Shown: positions 5,891-13,779 of the stretch, piece after piece
Layout: every line of letters starts with the position of its first letter
Position numbering within the stretch: position 1 is the first letter of the stretch
NCBI GenBank assembly: GCA_913055965.1
Contig: CAJXKX010000010.1
Coordinates: forward strand, 1 to 14,395
Direction of reading: 5' to 3'
Length of the DNA stretch: 14,395 nt
Source of the DNA: an uncultured Roseovarius sp.
GTDB taxonomy: Bacteria > Pseudomonadota > Alphaproteobacteria > Rhodobacterales > Rhodobacteraceae
The notes under the pieces: generated by a model
Seen by the model: only the letters and a program-made list of their open reading frames with translations
The model's database searches: none
What the model was told of the DNA's origin: nothing
Translations under genes and position numbers: made by a program

Positions 5891-8074
5891 ATGAACACCG
5901 TCGCACGCGCCACCCCCTCGGCCTGCCCGGCCTGTTCCGCCGCTCCGGCGGCGGAGGCGCTTGCGGCGCGCGACCTGCCCGATGCGCAGATCGCCCTGTC
6001 GCTGCCGACGATCCATTGCGCGGCCTGCATCTCGAAGATCGAGACCGCGCTCGACGCGCATCCGCAGGTGCGCTCGGCGCGGGTCAATCTCACGCTCAAG
6101 CGCGCCAGCATCGACGCCGCGCCGGGCGTGACGGCCGAGGACATGCGCGCCCTCGTCGAGGGGTTGGGCTACGAGGCGCACGAGCTTGACGCGGGCACGC
6201 TCAGCGCCACCGCGACCGACAAGGCGGGTCGTGACCTGCTGATGCGGCTGGCGGTGGCGGGCTTTGCGGCGATGAATGTCATGCTCCTGTCGGTCTCGGT
6301 CTGGTCGGGGGCCGAGGCGGCGACGCGCGACCTGTTTCACTGGATCTCCGCCGCGATCAGCCTGCCCGCCATCGCCTTTTCCGGCGTTCCCTTCTATCGC
6401 AACGCCTGGGCCGCGCTGCGTCAGGGGCGGCTCAACATGGATGTGCCGATCACGCTGGCCATCGTGCTGGCGGTCGTCACCTCGCTGTGGGAGACCGCGC
6501 TCTCGGGCGAACATGCCTATTTCGACGCGGCCATTGCGCTCACCTTCTTCCTGCTCGCCGGGCGCTATCTCGATCACCGCACGCGGGCCATCGCGCGATC
6601 CGCCGCCGAGGAACTGACCGCCCTCGAGGTGCCGCGCGCCACCCGGCTGAAGGGCGGCGTGGAGGAGGTGGTGAGCGTTTCGGAACTGGCCGTGGGCGAC
6701 CTGGTGCTGGTCCGCCCCGGCGGGCGGATGCCGGTGGATGGCGAGATCGCGCATGGCACGTCCGAGATCGACCGCTCGCTGCTGACGGGCGAGACGCGGC
6801 CGGTCTTTGCGGGCGAGGGGCAGGCGGTGAGCGCGGGCGAGGTAAACCTCACCGGCCCGCTGACCATCCGTGCCACGGCGGTGGGGGCCGAGACCTCGCT
6901 GCACCGCATGGCCGATCTGGTGGCGATCGCGGAGTCGGGGCGCTCGCGCTATACCTCGCTCGCCGACCGCGCGGCCAAGCTCTATGCGCCGGGGGTGCAT
7001 ATCCTGTCGGCGCTGAGTTTCCTGGGCTGGTATCTCTACACCTGGGATCTGCGGACTGCGCTCAACATCGCTGCGGCGGTTCTGATCATCACCTGCCCTT
7101 GTGCGCTGGGCCTTGCCGTGCCTGCGGTGACGACGGCGGCGTCGGGGCGGCTTTTCCGGCGGGGGATGCTGATCAAGCACGAGACCGCGCTGGAGCGGCT
7201 GGCACAGGTCGATACGGTGGTGTTCGACAAGACCGGCACGCGGACGGCGGGCACGCCCCGGCTCGATACGCCCGAGGCGCTGCCGCGCGAGGCGATGGCG
7301 GTGGCACGGGCGCTCGCCGAGGGCTCGTCGCATCCGCTGGCGCGGGCCATCGCCGAGGCGGCGCGGGAGGCGGGGGTGGCAGCAGCAGAGGTGCGGGACG
7401 TGACCGAGGTGCCGGGATACGGCACCAAGGGCGTCTTTGAGGGCCGCGAGGTAAGGCTGGGGCGGGCAAGCTGGACCGGGGCCGAGCCGCGCGCGCAGAC
7501 GGCGAGTTTCCTGAATGCCGGCAAGGGTTTGCCGGTCGCATTTCCGTTTACCGACGCGCTCCGGCCCGGCGCGGAAGAGGCCGTGCGGGCGCTTCTGGCG
7601 GATGGCAAGCGGGTGATCCTGATGTCGGGGGATACCGGCCCGGCGGTGGCGGCGTTGGCGGGGCGGTTGGGGATCGCGGAGTGGACCGCCGAGGCGCTGC
7701 CCGCCGACAAGGCGGCGCGGGTCGAGGCGCTGCGCGAGGCGGGCGCGCATGTGCTGATGGTGGGCGACGGGCTCAACGACACGGCGGCGCTCGCTGCCGC
7801 GCATGTGTCGATCTCGCCCGCCTCGGCGCTCGACGCCGCAAGGGTGGCGTCGGATATCGTGCTTCTGGGCAATGACCTGTCGCCCATCGGCGCGGCCTGC
7901 GCGACGGCGCGCTCGGCCACGCGGCGCATCCGCGAAAACTTCAGGATTGCAACGGTTTACAATATCGTCGCCGTGCCGCTGGCGGTGGCGGGATTGTGCT
8001 CGCCGCTGATCGCGGCCTTGGCCATGTCGGCGAGTTCGATTACCGTATCGCTGAACGCGCTGCGACTGAGGTGA
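5891..8074 (+). CDS. ccoI: Cu+-exporting P1B-type ATPase for cbb3 oxidase (CcoI/FixI family)
   Basis: This 727-residue ATP-driven copper pump of the inner membrane is required for CuB insertion into cbb3 oxidase. One heavy-metal-binding domain near the N-terminus carries H42-C-A-A-C46. An additional C12-P-A-C15 lies before it. Later come the TGET motif (299-302) of the actuator domain, the transmembrane metal site C402-P-C404, the phosphorylation motif DKTGT with catalytic D446, an SSHPLARAI nucleotide-binding stretch and GDGLND (625-630). Hydrophobic helices flank these as expected. The ATG at 5891 is 4 bases after the ccoH stop, with AAGGA about 8 bases upstream; an upstream in-frame extension inside ccoH is unlikely. 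The CcoI-type assignment rests on both motifs and the ccoGHIS context, which distinguishes it from a general CopA detoxification pump. Confidence 0.96.
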   Translation: MNTVARATPSACPACSAAPAAEALAARDLPDAQIALSLPTIHCAACISKIETALDAHPQVRSARVNLTLKRASIDAAPGVTAEDMRALVEGLGYEAHELDAGTLSATATDKAGRDLLMRLAVAGFAAMNVMLLSVSVWSGAEAATRDLFHWISAAISLPAIAFSGVPFYRNAWAALRQGRLNMDVPITLAIVLAVVTSLWETALSGEHAYFDAAIALTFFLLAGRYLDHRTRAIARSAAEELTALEVPRATRLKGGVEEVVSVSELAVGDLVLVRPGGRMPVDGEIAHGTSEIDRSLLTGETRPVFAGEGQAVSAGEVNLTGPLTIRATAVGAETSLHRMADLVAIAESGRSRYTSLADRAAKLYAPGVHILSALSFLGWYLYTWDLRTALNIAAAVLIITCPCALGLAVPAVTTAASGRLFRRGMLIKHETALERLAQVDTVVFDKTGTRTAGTPRLDTPEALPREAMAVARALAEGSSHPLARAIAEAAREAGVAAAEVRDVTEVPGYGTKGVFEGREVRLGRASWTGAEPRAQTASFLNAGKGLPVAFPFTDALRPGAEEAVRALLADGKRVILMSGDTGPAVAALAGRLGIAEWTAEALPADKAARVEALREAGAHVLMVGDGLNDTAALAAAHVSISPASALDAARVASDIVLLGNDLSPIGAACATARSATRRIRENFRIATVYNIVAVPLAVAGLCSPLIAALAMSASSITVSLNALRLR

Positions 8075-8077
8075 GAC

Positions 8078-8236
8078 ATGAACGTGCTGGCCTATCTCAT
8101 TCCGATCTCGCTGATTCTCGGCGGGCTGGGGCTCGTGTTCTTCGTCTACACGGTGCGCTCGAACCAGTATGACGACCCCGAGGGCGACGCGCGGCGGATC
8201 CTGTCGGACGACTGGGACGACCGCCCCAAGCCGTGA
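8078..8236 (+). CDS. ccoS: cbb3-type cytochrome oxidase assembly protein CcoS
   Basis: This 52-residue protein begins MNVLAYLIPISL, has a single transmembrane helix (about residues 4-25) and then a short acidic cytoplasmic tail. The tail contains SNQYDDPEGDARRIL, the CcoS/FixS hallmark in which a helix is followed by (Q/F)DD-(P/L)-E-(G/T). CcoS is needed for cofactor insertion into the cbb3 catalytic subunit. GAGGTGA, overlapping the ccoI stop, acts as ribosome-binding site, and only 3 bases separate the two genes. It closes the cco cluster and is convergent with pxpA, 18 bases away. Confidence 0.95.
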   Translation: MNVLAYLIPISLILGGLGLVFFVYTVRSNQYDDPEGDARRILSDDWDDRPKP

Positions 8237-8247
8237 ACCTGTCGCTT

Positions 8248-8263
8248 CGCGGCGTCAGCCGCG
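8248..8263. terminator. Short hairpin at the convergent ends of ccoS and pxpA
   Basis: CGCGGC-GTCA-GCCGCG is a perfect 6-bp inverted repeat. It starts 11 bases after the ccoS stop, and its loop contains the pxpA stop codon. It is the only candidate element in the 18-bp convergent gap. There is no T-run and the stem is short, so it could be a bidirectional stop signal or simply GC-rich chance. Confidence 0.35.
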
Positions 8264-9028
8264 CGCCCCGTCAAACCTTGCGATACCAATTCCCGCCGCT
8301 TCCAGCCCGTCGCGCAGCGCGCGCGCGATGCCCACCGCCTCGGGCGTGTCGCCGTGCAGGCAGATCGTGTCGATGCGGGTGGGGATATGGGTGCCGTCCT
8401 CGGCGATGATCGCGCCCGCGCGCAGCATGTCGAGGATGCGCGCGGCGGCGTGGCCCGCGTCGTGGATCACCGCGCCGGGCTGCCGCCGGTCCACGAGGGT
8501 GCAATCGGCGTTGTAGGCACGGTCGGCGAAAATCTCGCAGGCGATGCGCGCGCCCAAGCTGCGCGCCGCCGCCTCCTGCGCGGTGCCTGCGAGCACCATC
8601 ACGATGATGTCGGGATCGACCGAGAGCGCGGCCTCGTAGCAGGCGCGGGCGAGGGTCTCGTCCTCGGAGGCCATGTTGGCCAACGCGCCGTGCAGCTTGA
8701 GGTGGCGCACGGCGCCGCCCGCCGCGCGGGCCATCGCCTGTGCCGCGCCGACCTGGTAGCGGACCTGGTTGGCGAGCGTGGCGTGGGGCACGTCCATGCG
8801 GCGGCGGCCAAAGCCCTGGAGGTCGCGGAAGCCGGGATGCGCGCCAAGCCCCACGTCATTGGCCACGGCGCGGGCCATGGTGGCGGCCATCACATCGGCA
8901 TCGCCCGCGTGAAAGCCGCAGGCGATGTTGGCGGAACTGACCACGTCGAGCAGGGCGGCATCGTCGCCCATCTTCCATGGCCCGAAGCTTTCGCCCATGT
9001 CGGCGTTGAGATCGACGGTTGCTTGCAT
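8255..9028 (-). CDS. pxpA: 5-oxoprolinase subunit PxpA (LamB/YcsF family)
   Basis: PxpA works with PxpB and PxpC in ATP-dependent opening of 5-oxo-L-proline (pyroglutamate) to L-glutamate in the cytoplasm. The 257-residue length fits the family. Diagnostic motifs are all present: DLNADMGE (6-13), NIACGFHAGD (34-43), GAHPGF with H64 (62-67), KLHGAL (111-116), EIFADRAY (165-172) and ICLHGDTPEAV (222-232). The conserved Asp and His residues resemble a metal-dependent deacetylase-like TIM barrel. The start is preceded by a strong AGGAGG within the 3' end of pxpC, only 3 bases away, so the genes form one operon. It is the last gene of the cluster. Confidence 0.96.
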   Translation of the reverse strand: MQATVDLNADMGESFGPWKMGDDAALLDVVSSANIACGFHAGDADVMAATMARAVANDVGLGAHPGFRDLQGFGRRRMDVPHATLANQVRYQVGAAQAMARAAGGAVRHLKLHGALANMASEDETLARACYEAALSVDPDIIVMVLAGTAQEAAARSLGARIACEIFADRAYNADCTLVDRRQPGAVIHDAGHAAARILDMLRAGAIIAEDGTHIPTRIDTICLHGDTPEAVGIARALRDGLEAAGIGIARFDGARG

Positions 9029-9031
9029 GGC

Positions 9032-10045
9032 TCAATCCTCCTCGTTGCCGGCGATGACGCCGCTGATGAGTTGATAGGACAGAAGATCGCGGATGTCGCG
9101 GGGGTCGCGCGTGAGGTGGGTGAGACGGCGGCGCAGCCCGTCGCGGGCCTCGGCGGCGCGGCGTTCGGCGGCAAGCGCCTCGTCAAGCGGTACGAAGCGC
9201 AGGCGCAGATGCGTGCCGGGCGCGGCCTGCGCCACGCGGGGCAGGTCGCAGGGCAGCACCGCGCCGATGCGGGGATAGCCGCCGGTCGTCTGGCATTCGG
9301 CCATGAGCACGAAGGGCGCGCCGTCGCCCGTCACCTGGATGTCGCCGGGCACGATCGCCTCGGACAGGACGGTGAGGCCCGCGCGGGCGGCAAAGCCGTC
9401 GCCGTCGGGGGCGAGGCGCACGCCCATGCGGTTGCCGCGCGCGTCGCGGGTAAAGCGGGTCTCTTCGAACCGGGCGAGTTCCTCGTCGGGGAACATGGGT
9501 GTCTGATAGCCCGCGACGACGCGCACCTCGCCGCCCGAGAAGCGATCCTCGGGGTCGAGCAGGCGGCCCGTCTCATGGCCCCGGTCCTCGCCCACGGGCA
9601 GGCTGTCGCCCGCGCTGAGCGCGCGGCCGATCCCGGCGGCGAGGTGGGCGGAGCGCGCGCCGAGGATTTGCGGCGTGGCGATGCCGCCGCCCACATGCAG
9701 GTAGCCGTAAACCCCGGCGGTGGCCGGGCCAATGCTAAGCCGCGCGCCTGCGGGCAAGGGGTGCGAGGCGTTCCACGCGAGCGGTGCGCCGTCGATTTGT
9801 GCGCGCATGGGCGCGCCGGTGAGGGCGATGCGCATGTCGCATGTCGCCTCGAAGGTGCCGCCCGTCCCGGCCATTTCCAGCGCGGCCAGATCGGGGGATT
9901 GCCCCAGCAGCGCCGCGCCTTCGTAGAGCGCCAGACGGTCCGCCGCGCCGCCGCGCGAGAGCCCGTAGGCGAGGTATCCCGGCCGCCCGGGATCCTGCAC
10001 GGTGACGCCCGGCCCGGCCTGATGCACGATCAGGTCGCGGCTCAT
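9032..10045 (-). CDS. pxpC: 5-oxoprolinase subunit PxpC (KipA/AHS2, biotin-dependent carboxyltransferase-like family)
   Basis: This 337-residue subunit of the PxpABC 5-oxoprolinase starts MSRDLIVHQAGPGVTVQD, followed by PGRPGYLAYGLSRGGAADR, the standard KipA N-terminus. Later family features are GYLHVGGGI, an ARSAHLAAGIGR stretch, GYQTPMF and QTTGGYPRIG. The fold is the AHS2 cyclophilin-like type also used in urea carboxylase. The start overlaps the pxpB stop by four bases (ATGA at 10042-10045), so pxpB and pxpC are translationally coupled. A longer reading to 10492 is just the open frame inside pxpB and is not used. Confidence 0.95.
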   Translation of the reverse strand: MSRDLIVHQAGPGVTVQDPGRPGYLAYGLSRGGAADRLALYEGAALLGQSPDLAALEMAGTGGTFEATCDMRIALTGAPMRAQIDGAPLAWNASHPLPAGARLSIGPATAGVYGYLHVGGGIATPQILGARSAHLAAGIGRALSAGDSLPVGEDRGHETGRLLDPEDRFSGGEVRVVAGYQTPMFPDEELARFEETRFTRDARGNRMGVRLAPDGDGFAARAGLTVLSEAIVPGDIQVTGDGAPFVLMAECQTTGGYPRIGAVLPCDLPRVAQAAPGTHLRLRFVPLDEALAAERRAAEARDGLRRRLTHLTRDPRDIRDLLSYQLISGVIAGNEED

Positions 10046-10797
10046 CGGATCGCCTCGCAGGTGGCACCACCATCGGGGCCCGCGTCGCGCAGGCGGTCGT
10101 ATGCGTCGCGCCCGACCGCGTCGAAGATCACCTCGTCGCCGGGGCGCAGCACGAACGGTTCCTCGGCCTCGGGGCGGAAGAGGCGGAACGCGGTCTGCCC
10201 GACATGCCGCCAGCCGGTGGGGGTGGAGACGGAGAAAAGCACAAGCTGCCGGATCGCCAGCACCAGCGCGCCCAACGGCACGCGGTCTGTGAGGGCCTGC
10301 TGGCGCGGGATGTTCCAGTGATCGGGCAATTCGCCAAGGTAGGGCTGACCGGGCGCGAAGCCGATGGTCTGCACGCGCACGCGGGTGCGCGCGATCTCGT
10401 CGGCGGCGGCCTCGGGCGAGAGGCCCGCCTCGCCCGCCGCCTCCCCGAGTTGGGGGGCGAGGTCGGTCCCGTAGATCGTGGGGATGCGCCACAGGCGGCG
10501 GCCCTGCGGCAGGTCTGCGGCGTACCAGTCGCGGCTGTCGAGCAGCGCCTGCATCTCGCGCGCCAGCGCGGCGGGGTCGGAGCGCAGCGTGTCGATGCGC
10601 AGGAAGGTGGAGACGAGCGAGGTCGAGGTTTCCTCGACGCCCTCGGGGGTTTCGCGCTCGACCGCCGCGCGAAAGGCGAGGGCGGCGCGGTTGCCCGCCT
10701 CGGACAGGCGGTCGCCGAAGGAGACGAGCAGCCCGCCCGTGCCCACCCGCCCGATGCGCGGGAAAGCGTTGTCTTCGGATCGGTCCGTGTCGGTCAC
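10042..10797 (-). CDS. pxpB: 5-oxoprolinase subunit PxpB (KipI/AHS1 family), divergent
   Basis: This 251-residue partner subunit of PxpC starts at GTG, with AAGGAC upstream as ribosome-binding site. The AHS1 domain covers most of the protein. Recognisable motifs are GFAPGQPYLGELP (146-158) and STPTGWRHVGQT (191-202). In most KipI-type proteins these read close to GFxPGFxYLGGLP and SPGGWxxIGRT, so this copy departs at several usually conserved positions. It remains directly coupled to pxpC, which supports function as PxpB. An N-terminal stretch of about 16 residues before the domain is low in complexity and may be disordered. It is 33 bases downstream of dctM. Confidence 0.9.
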   Translation of the reverse strand: MTDTDRSEDNAFPRIGRVGTGGLLVSFGDRLSEAGNRAALAFRAAVERETPEGVEETSTSLVSTFLRIDTLRSDPAALAREMQALLDSRDWYAADLPQGRRLWRIPTIYGTDLAPQLGEAAGEAGLSPEAAADEIARTRVRVQTIGFAPGQPYLGELPDHWNIPRQQALTDRVPLGALVLAIRQLVLFSVSTPTGWRHVGQTAFRLFRPEAEEPFVLRPGDEVIFDAVGRDAYDRLRDAGPDGGATCEAIR

Positions 10798-10830
10798 GTC
10801 GGTTGCGTCCTTGTCCTGCCGGGGTCCGGT

Positions 10831-12114
10831 CTACTGCACCGCGTTCGGCAGAAACAGGGCGATCTGCGGAAAGGCGATGAGCAGCCCCGCCATGGCCAGC
10901 ATGGTGAGCGCGTAGGGGGCCGCCCCCACCATCACCTCGGACATGCGCCCGCCCTGCCGCGCGCCCTGCACCACGTAGAGATTGAGCCCGACGGGCGGCG
11001 TGATGAGCGCCATCTCGATCAGCACGATCATCAGGATGCCGAACCAGATCGGGTCGAATCCCTGCGCCACCACCAGCGGCACGACGATGGGGATGGTGAC
11101 GACCATCAGCGACAGCGTCTCGATGAAGAAGCCCAGCACGATGTAGATGCCGACGATCACGAGGATCGTGCCCAGCGGCGAGAGGCCGAGATTGCCCAGC
11201 ATGTCCTGCAACTCGTTGCCCAGACCGGCGGCGGCGAGGGTGAAGTTGAGGAAGGATGCGCCGATCACCACAAGCATGATCATGGCGGTGATCTTGACGG
11301 TGCCCAGCAGGCTCTGGCCCAGCACCTCGCGGTTGATGGTGCCGAAGAGCGCGGCGATGACGAGCGCGCCCGCGACGCCTACGGAGGCGGCCTCGGTGGG
11401 GGTGGCCCAGCCCTTGTAGATCGAGCCGATGATCGCCGCGAAGAGCAGGATGATGGGGATCAGTTGCACCAGCGCGCGCAGCATCTGCGCCAGAGGAAAG
11501 ATGCGCCGCGTGCCGCCCAGCGAGGGGCGCACGAGGCAGATGAGCACGGTCACGACCATGAAGGCGAGGGCGAGGCCGATGCCCGGCACCAGCCCCGCGA
11601 GAAACAGCTTGGGGATCGAGCTTTGGGTGAGGAAGCCGTAGACGATGAGGTTGATCGAGGGCGGGATCATGATGCCCAGCGTGCCCCCCGCCGCGATCGC
11701 GCCCGAGAAGAGGCGCGGGTCGTAGCCCAGCTTTTCCGCCTGCGGCATGGCAACGGTGGCGACGGTGGCGGCGGTGGCGACCGAACTGCCGGAGGTGGCC
11801 GAGAACATCGTCGCGGTGGCCACGTTGGCGTGGACGAGGCCGCCGGGCAGCCAGCTGACCCAGCGGTCAAGCGCCGCGTAGGTGCGCGTGGCGATGCCGG
11901 AGCGCACCAGGATTTCGCCCAGCAGGACGAAGAAGGGGATGGCGATGAGGGTGGGGTTGTTGGAGGTGGACCACACGAGGTTGCCCAGCCCCCGCATCAG
12001 CGGGAAGGGGGTGAAGAAGATGTCGAGCCCGAAACCCAGCAGGAACAGCACGATGCCCACGGGGATCGAGAGGCTCAGCAGGCCCAGAAGACCGAAGGTG
12101 GCGTAGGCGATCAT
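10831..12114 (-). CDS. dctM: TRAP transporter large permease subunit (DctM family)
   Basis: This 427-residue Na+-coupled permease of the inner membrane transports the ligand handed over by the periplasmic binding protein. It contains about a dozen hydrophobic helices with DctM signatures: NPTLIAIPFFVLLGEI, TSGSSVATAATVATVAMP, GGTLGIMIPPSINLIVYG and ALITPPVGLNLYVVQG. Length is normal for DctM and no break is seen. The start codon overlaps the dctQ stop (ATGA, 12111-12114), and GAAGGGGAG lies about 9 bases upstream. An upstream in-frame extension into dctQ is not used. Its position between dctQ and pxpB ties transport to the 5-oxoprolinase genes. Confidence 0.96.
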   Translation of the reverse strand: MIAYATFGLLGLLSLSIPVGIVLFLLGFGLDIFFTPFPLMRGLGNLVWSTSNNPTLIAIPFFVLLGEILVRSGIATRTYAALDRWVSWLPGGLVHANVATATMFSATSGSSVATAATVATVAMPQAEKLGYDPRLFSGAIAAGGTLGIMIPPSINLIVYGFLTQSSIPKLFLAGLVPGIGLALAFMVVTVLICLVRPSLGGTRRIFPLAQMLRALVQLIPIILLFAAIIGSIYKGWATPTEAASVGVAGALVIAALFGTINREVLGQSLLGTVKITAMIMLVVIGASFLNFTLAAAGLGNELQDMLGNLGLSPLGTILVIVGIYIVLGFFIETLSLMVVTIPIVVPLVVAQGFDPIWFGILMIVLIEMALITPPVGLNLYVVQGARQGGRMSEVMVGAAPYALTMLAMAGLLIAFPQIALFLPNAVQ

Positions 12115-12677
12115 TGCGGGGTCTCCCCTTCGCCCACGACGCCAATGGCGCGGTCGGCGGTGTCGAAGCGGCCCTGCACCACCAGCACGAGGGCGGCGAG
12201 GAAGGTGAGCCAGGCCATCAGCGCGAACCAGACCCAGCCCGCGAACCACGGCAGTTGCACCAGCGCGAGCGGCGTCTCGAGCGGCGTGTTGGCGCGCGAG
12301 GCATTGGCGAGCGAGCGTTCGACCACGGGCCAGGCGCGGATCGCCACGAGGCTGACGGTGCCCGCCAGCACGAGCGCCGCGAAAAGGTCGAAGGCGGCGC
12401 GCAGTCCCGCGCCGCCGCGCGAGCGCAGGATGTCGATGCGGACATGGCCAAGCTCCATCAGCGCGTAGCCCATCCCCCAGGCGGTGGCGATGGCCATGAC
12501 ATAGCCGCTGATCTCGTCGGTGCCGCCGAAGGAGGCGTGGACGCGCCGCAGCGCGATATCCGACAGCACCAGCGCGGCGCAGGCCAGAAGGCCCGCGCCC
12601 ACCAGCACCGCGACCCAACGGTTGAGCGCGCGCAGCGCGCCGAGAAGGGCCTCTGCCCGGTCTGCTGCGCGCGCCAT
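12111..12677 (-). CDS. dctQ: TRAP transporter small permease subunit (DctQ family)
   Basis: This 188-residue small membrane subunit bridges the binding protein and DctM. Four hydrophobic helices are visible, near residues 20-40, 55-75, 93-113 and 145-165. The family-like segments are FGGTDEISGYVMAIATAWGMGYAL and the following GHVRIDIL. The ATG at 12677 is 2 bases after the dctP stop; the ribosome-binding site there is weak, so translation probably depends on coupling from dctP. The 4-base overlap with dctM continues the chain. DctQ sequences vary widely, so the call rests on topology plus context. Confidence 0.93.
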   Translation of the reverse strand: MARAADRAEALLGALRALNRWVAVLVGAGLLACAALVLSDIALRRVHASFGGTDEISGYVMAIATAWGMGYALMELGHVRIDILRSRGGAGLRAAFDLFAALVLAGTVSLVAIRAWPVVERSLANASRANTPLETPLALVQLPWFAGWVWFALMAWLTFLAALVLVVQGRFDTADRAIGVVGEGETPQ

Positions 12678-12679
12678 GC

Positions 12680-13717
12680 TCAGTCGGCCCCGCCGATGGT
12701 GACGCCCACGGTTTCGCCCACGGAGGCGTTCCAACGCTGCGCCCACTCGTCGCCGGCGCGCTCGGCCCAGTCGGGCAGCACGGTGTTGACCAGCACCTCG
12801 CGGGCGCGCTCGAAATCGGCGTCCGAGACCTCGACCAGCGTCATGTCGCGCGCCTCGCCCGAGGGGCATTCGCCATTGCCGGTGAGGCAGGCGATATCGT
12901 TCACCAGCGCATCCTGCGCGGTGGCCCAGGCGGGATCTTCGAACTCGGTCTCGATCTGCGATTCGATCAGAGCCTGCGTCTCGGCATCGAGGCTGTTCCA
13001 GCGGTCGAGATTGATCGCCGTCACCACGCTGTCCCAGCCGCCGAGGGGGATGGGCAGAAGGTGGGTGGAGACCTCCCACCAGCCCGCCGAATAGCCCGAA
13101 CCGGCCCCGGTCACGGCGCAATCCACCACGCCGTTCTGCAGCGCGCCGGGCACCTCGCCGAAGCTCACGTTGATGCCCTCGGCCCCCAGCGCCTCGAGGA
13201 ATTGCGCGGTCATGCGGCCCGAGGCGCGGACCTTGAGCCCTTCGAGATCAGACAGTTGCGTGACGGGCGCGTTGCAGAACACCACCTGCGGCGGGTAGGG
13301 CGCGATGGCGAGGACATGCGAATTGAAACGGGCGTTGAAGATGTCCTCGACCATCGGGCGGGCGGCATCGACCATCGCGCGGGCCTCGTCGGCGGTGAGC
13401 GCCAGCAGCGGCACGTCGAGCCCTTCGAGTTCGGGTGCGTCGGCGACGGCATAGTCGGCCACGGTCATGCCCACGTCATAGACCCCCTGCCCCAGCAGGC
13501 GGAACACGTCGCCCACGCCGAGATTCATCTGGTTGTGGGTGGTGAGGCTGACGCTGATCTCGCCATCCGAGGCGGCGGGCAGCGTCTCGGACCAGAACGG
13601 GGCCTCGTATTGCTTGTGCAGCGGCAGGCTCGACCAGCTGCCCACGACGGACAGTTCCTGCGCCGCGAGCGGGGCGGCGAGGATGGTGGAGGCGGCGAGA
13701 ATCGCGGTGAATTTCAT
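12680..13717 (-). CDS. dctP: TRAP transporter periplasmic substrate-binding protein (DctP family)
   Basis: This 345-residue periplasmic receptor has a signal peptide (MKF, hydrophobic stretch, then APLAA) with likely cleavage after A19. The mature protein has the DctP two-domain pattern. R164 in LKVRASG is in the position of the arginine that binds the ligand carboxylate in studied TRAP receptors. ALQNGVVDCAVTG (192-204) is the second conserved ligand-region motif. C277 and C284 are close and periplasmic, so a disulfide is plausible. A perfect AAGGAG precedes the ATG. Substrate cannot be read from sequence alone; the flanking pxp genes point to pyroglutamate, and DctP receptors binding pyroglutamate are known from Bordetella pertussis. 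Confidence 0.95.
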   Translation of the reverse strand: MKFTAILAASTILAAPLAAQELSVVGSWSSLPLHKQYEAPFWSETLPAASDGEISVSLTTHNQMNLGVGDVFRLLGQGVYDVGMTVADYAVADAPELEGLDVPLLALTADEARAMVDAARPMVEDIFNARFNSHVLAIAPYPPQVVFCNAPVTQLSDLEGLKVRASGRMTAQFLEALGAEGINVSFGEVPGALQNGVVDCAVTGAGSGYSAGWWEVSTHLLPIPLGGWDSVVTAINLDRWNSLDAETQALIESQIETEFEDPAWATAQDALVNDIACLTGNGECPSGEARDMTLVEVSDADFERAREVLVNTVLPDWAERAGDEWAQRWNASVGETVGVTIGGAD

Positions 13718-13731
13718 GGGTCTTTCTCCTT

Positions 13732-13775
13732 GTCGGTTTGGTGTCGGTATTGCGTCGGTATTCCGTCGGTTGCTC
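13732..13775 (-). repeat. Four phased 11-bp direct repeats between ycsI and dctP
   Basis: GTCGGT occurs at 13732, 13743, 13754 and 13765, exactly 11 bp apart (ACCGAC on the coding strand). The middle two units continue GTCGGTATT, which extends the identity. The array begins directly beside the dctP ribosome-binding site and ends 4 bases before the ycsI stop codon, filling most of the 62-bp gap. Spacing of about one helical turn would put all four hexamers on one face of the DNA. It may be a regulator binding array, an mRNA leader element or a slippage-generated repeat. Confidence 0.7.
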
Positions 13776-13779
13776 GGGG

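Noticed and set aside
5666..7804. A 712-codon - strand open frame opposite ccoH/ccoI
   Set aside because: It is antisense to the motif-complete CcoI ATPase, with no recognisable domain and an Arg/His/Gly-rich composition.
8354..12468. Two very long + strand open frames (655 and 754 codons) opposite the pxp and dct genes
   Set aside because: Both lie antisense to genes with clear motifs and give low-complexity, charged, repetitive translations. They are typical GC-rich antisense artefacts.
13732..13775. Phased repeats as a CRISPR array
   Set aside because: Repeat plus spacer is only 11 bp and there are no cas genes, far from CRISPR dimensions.
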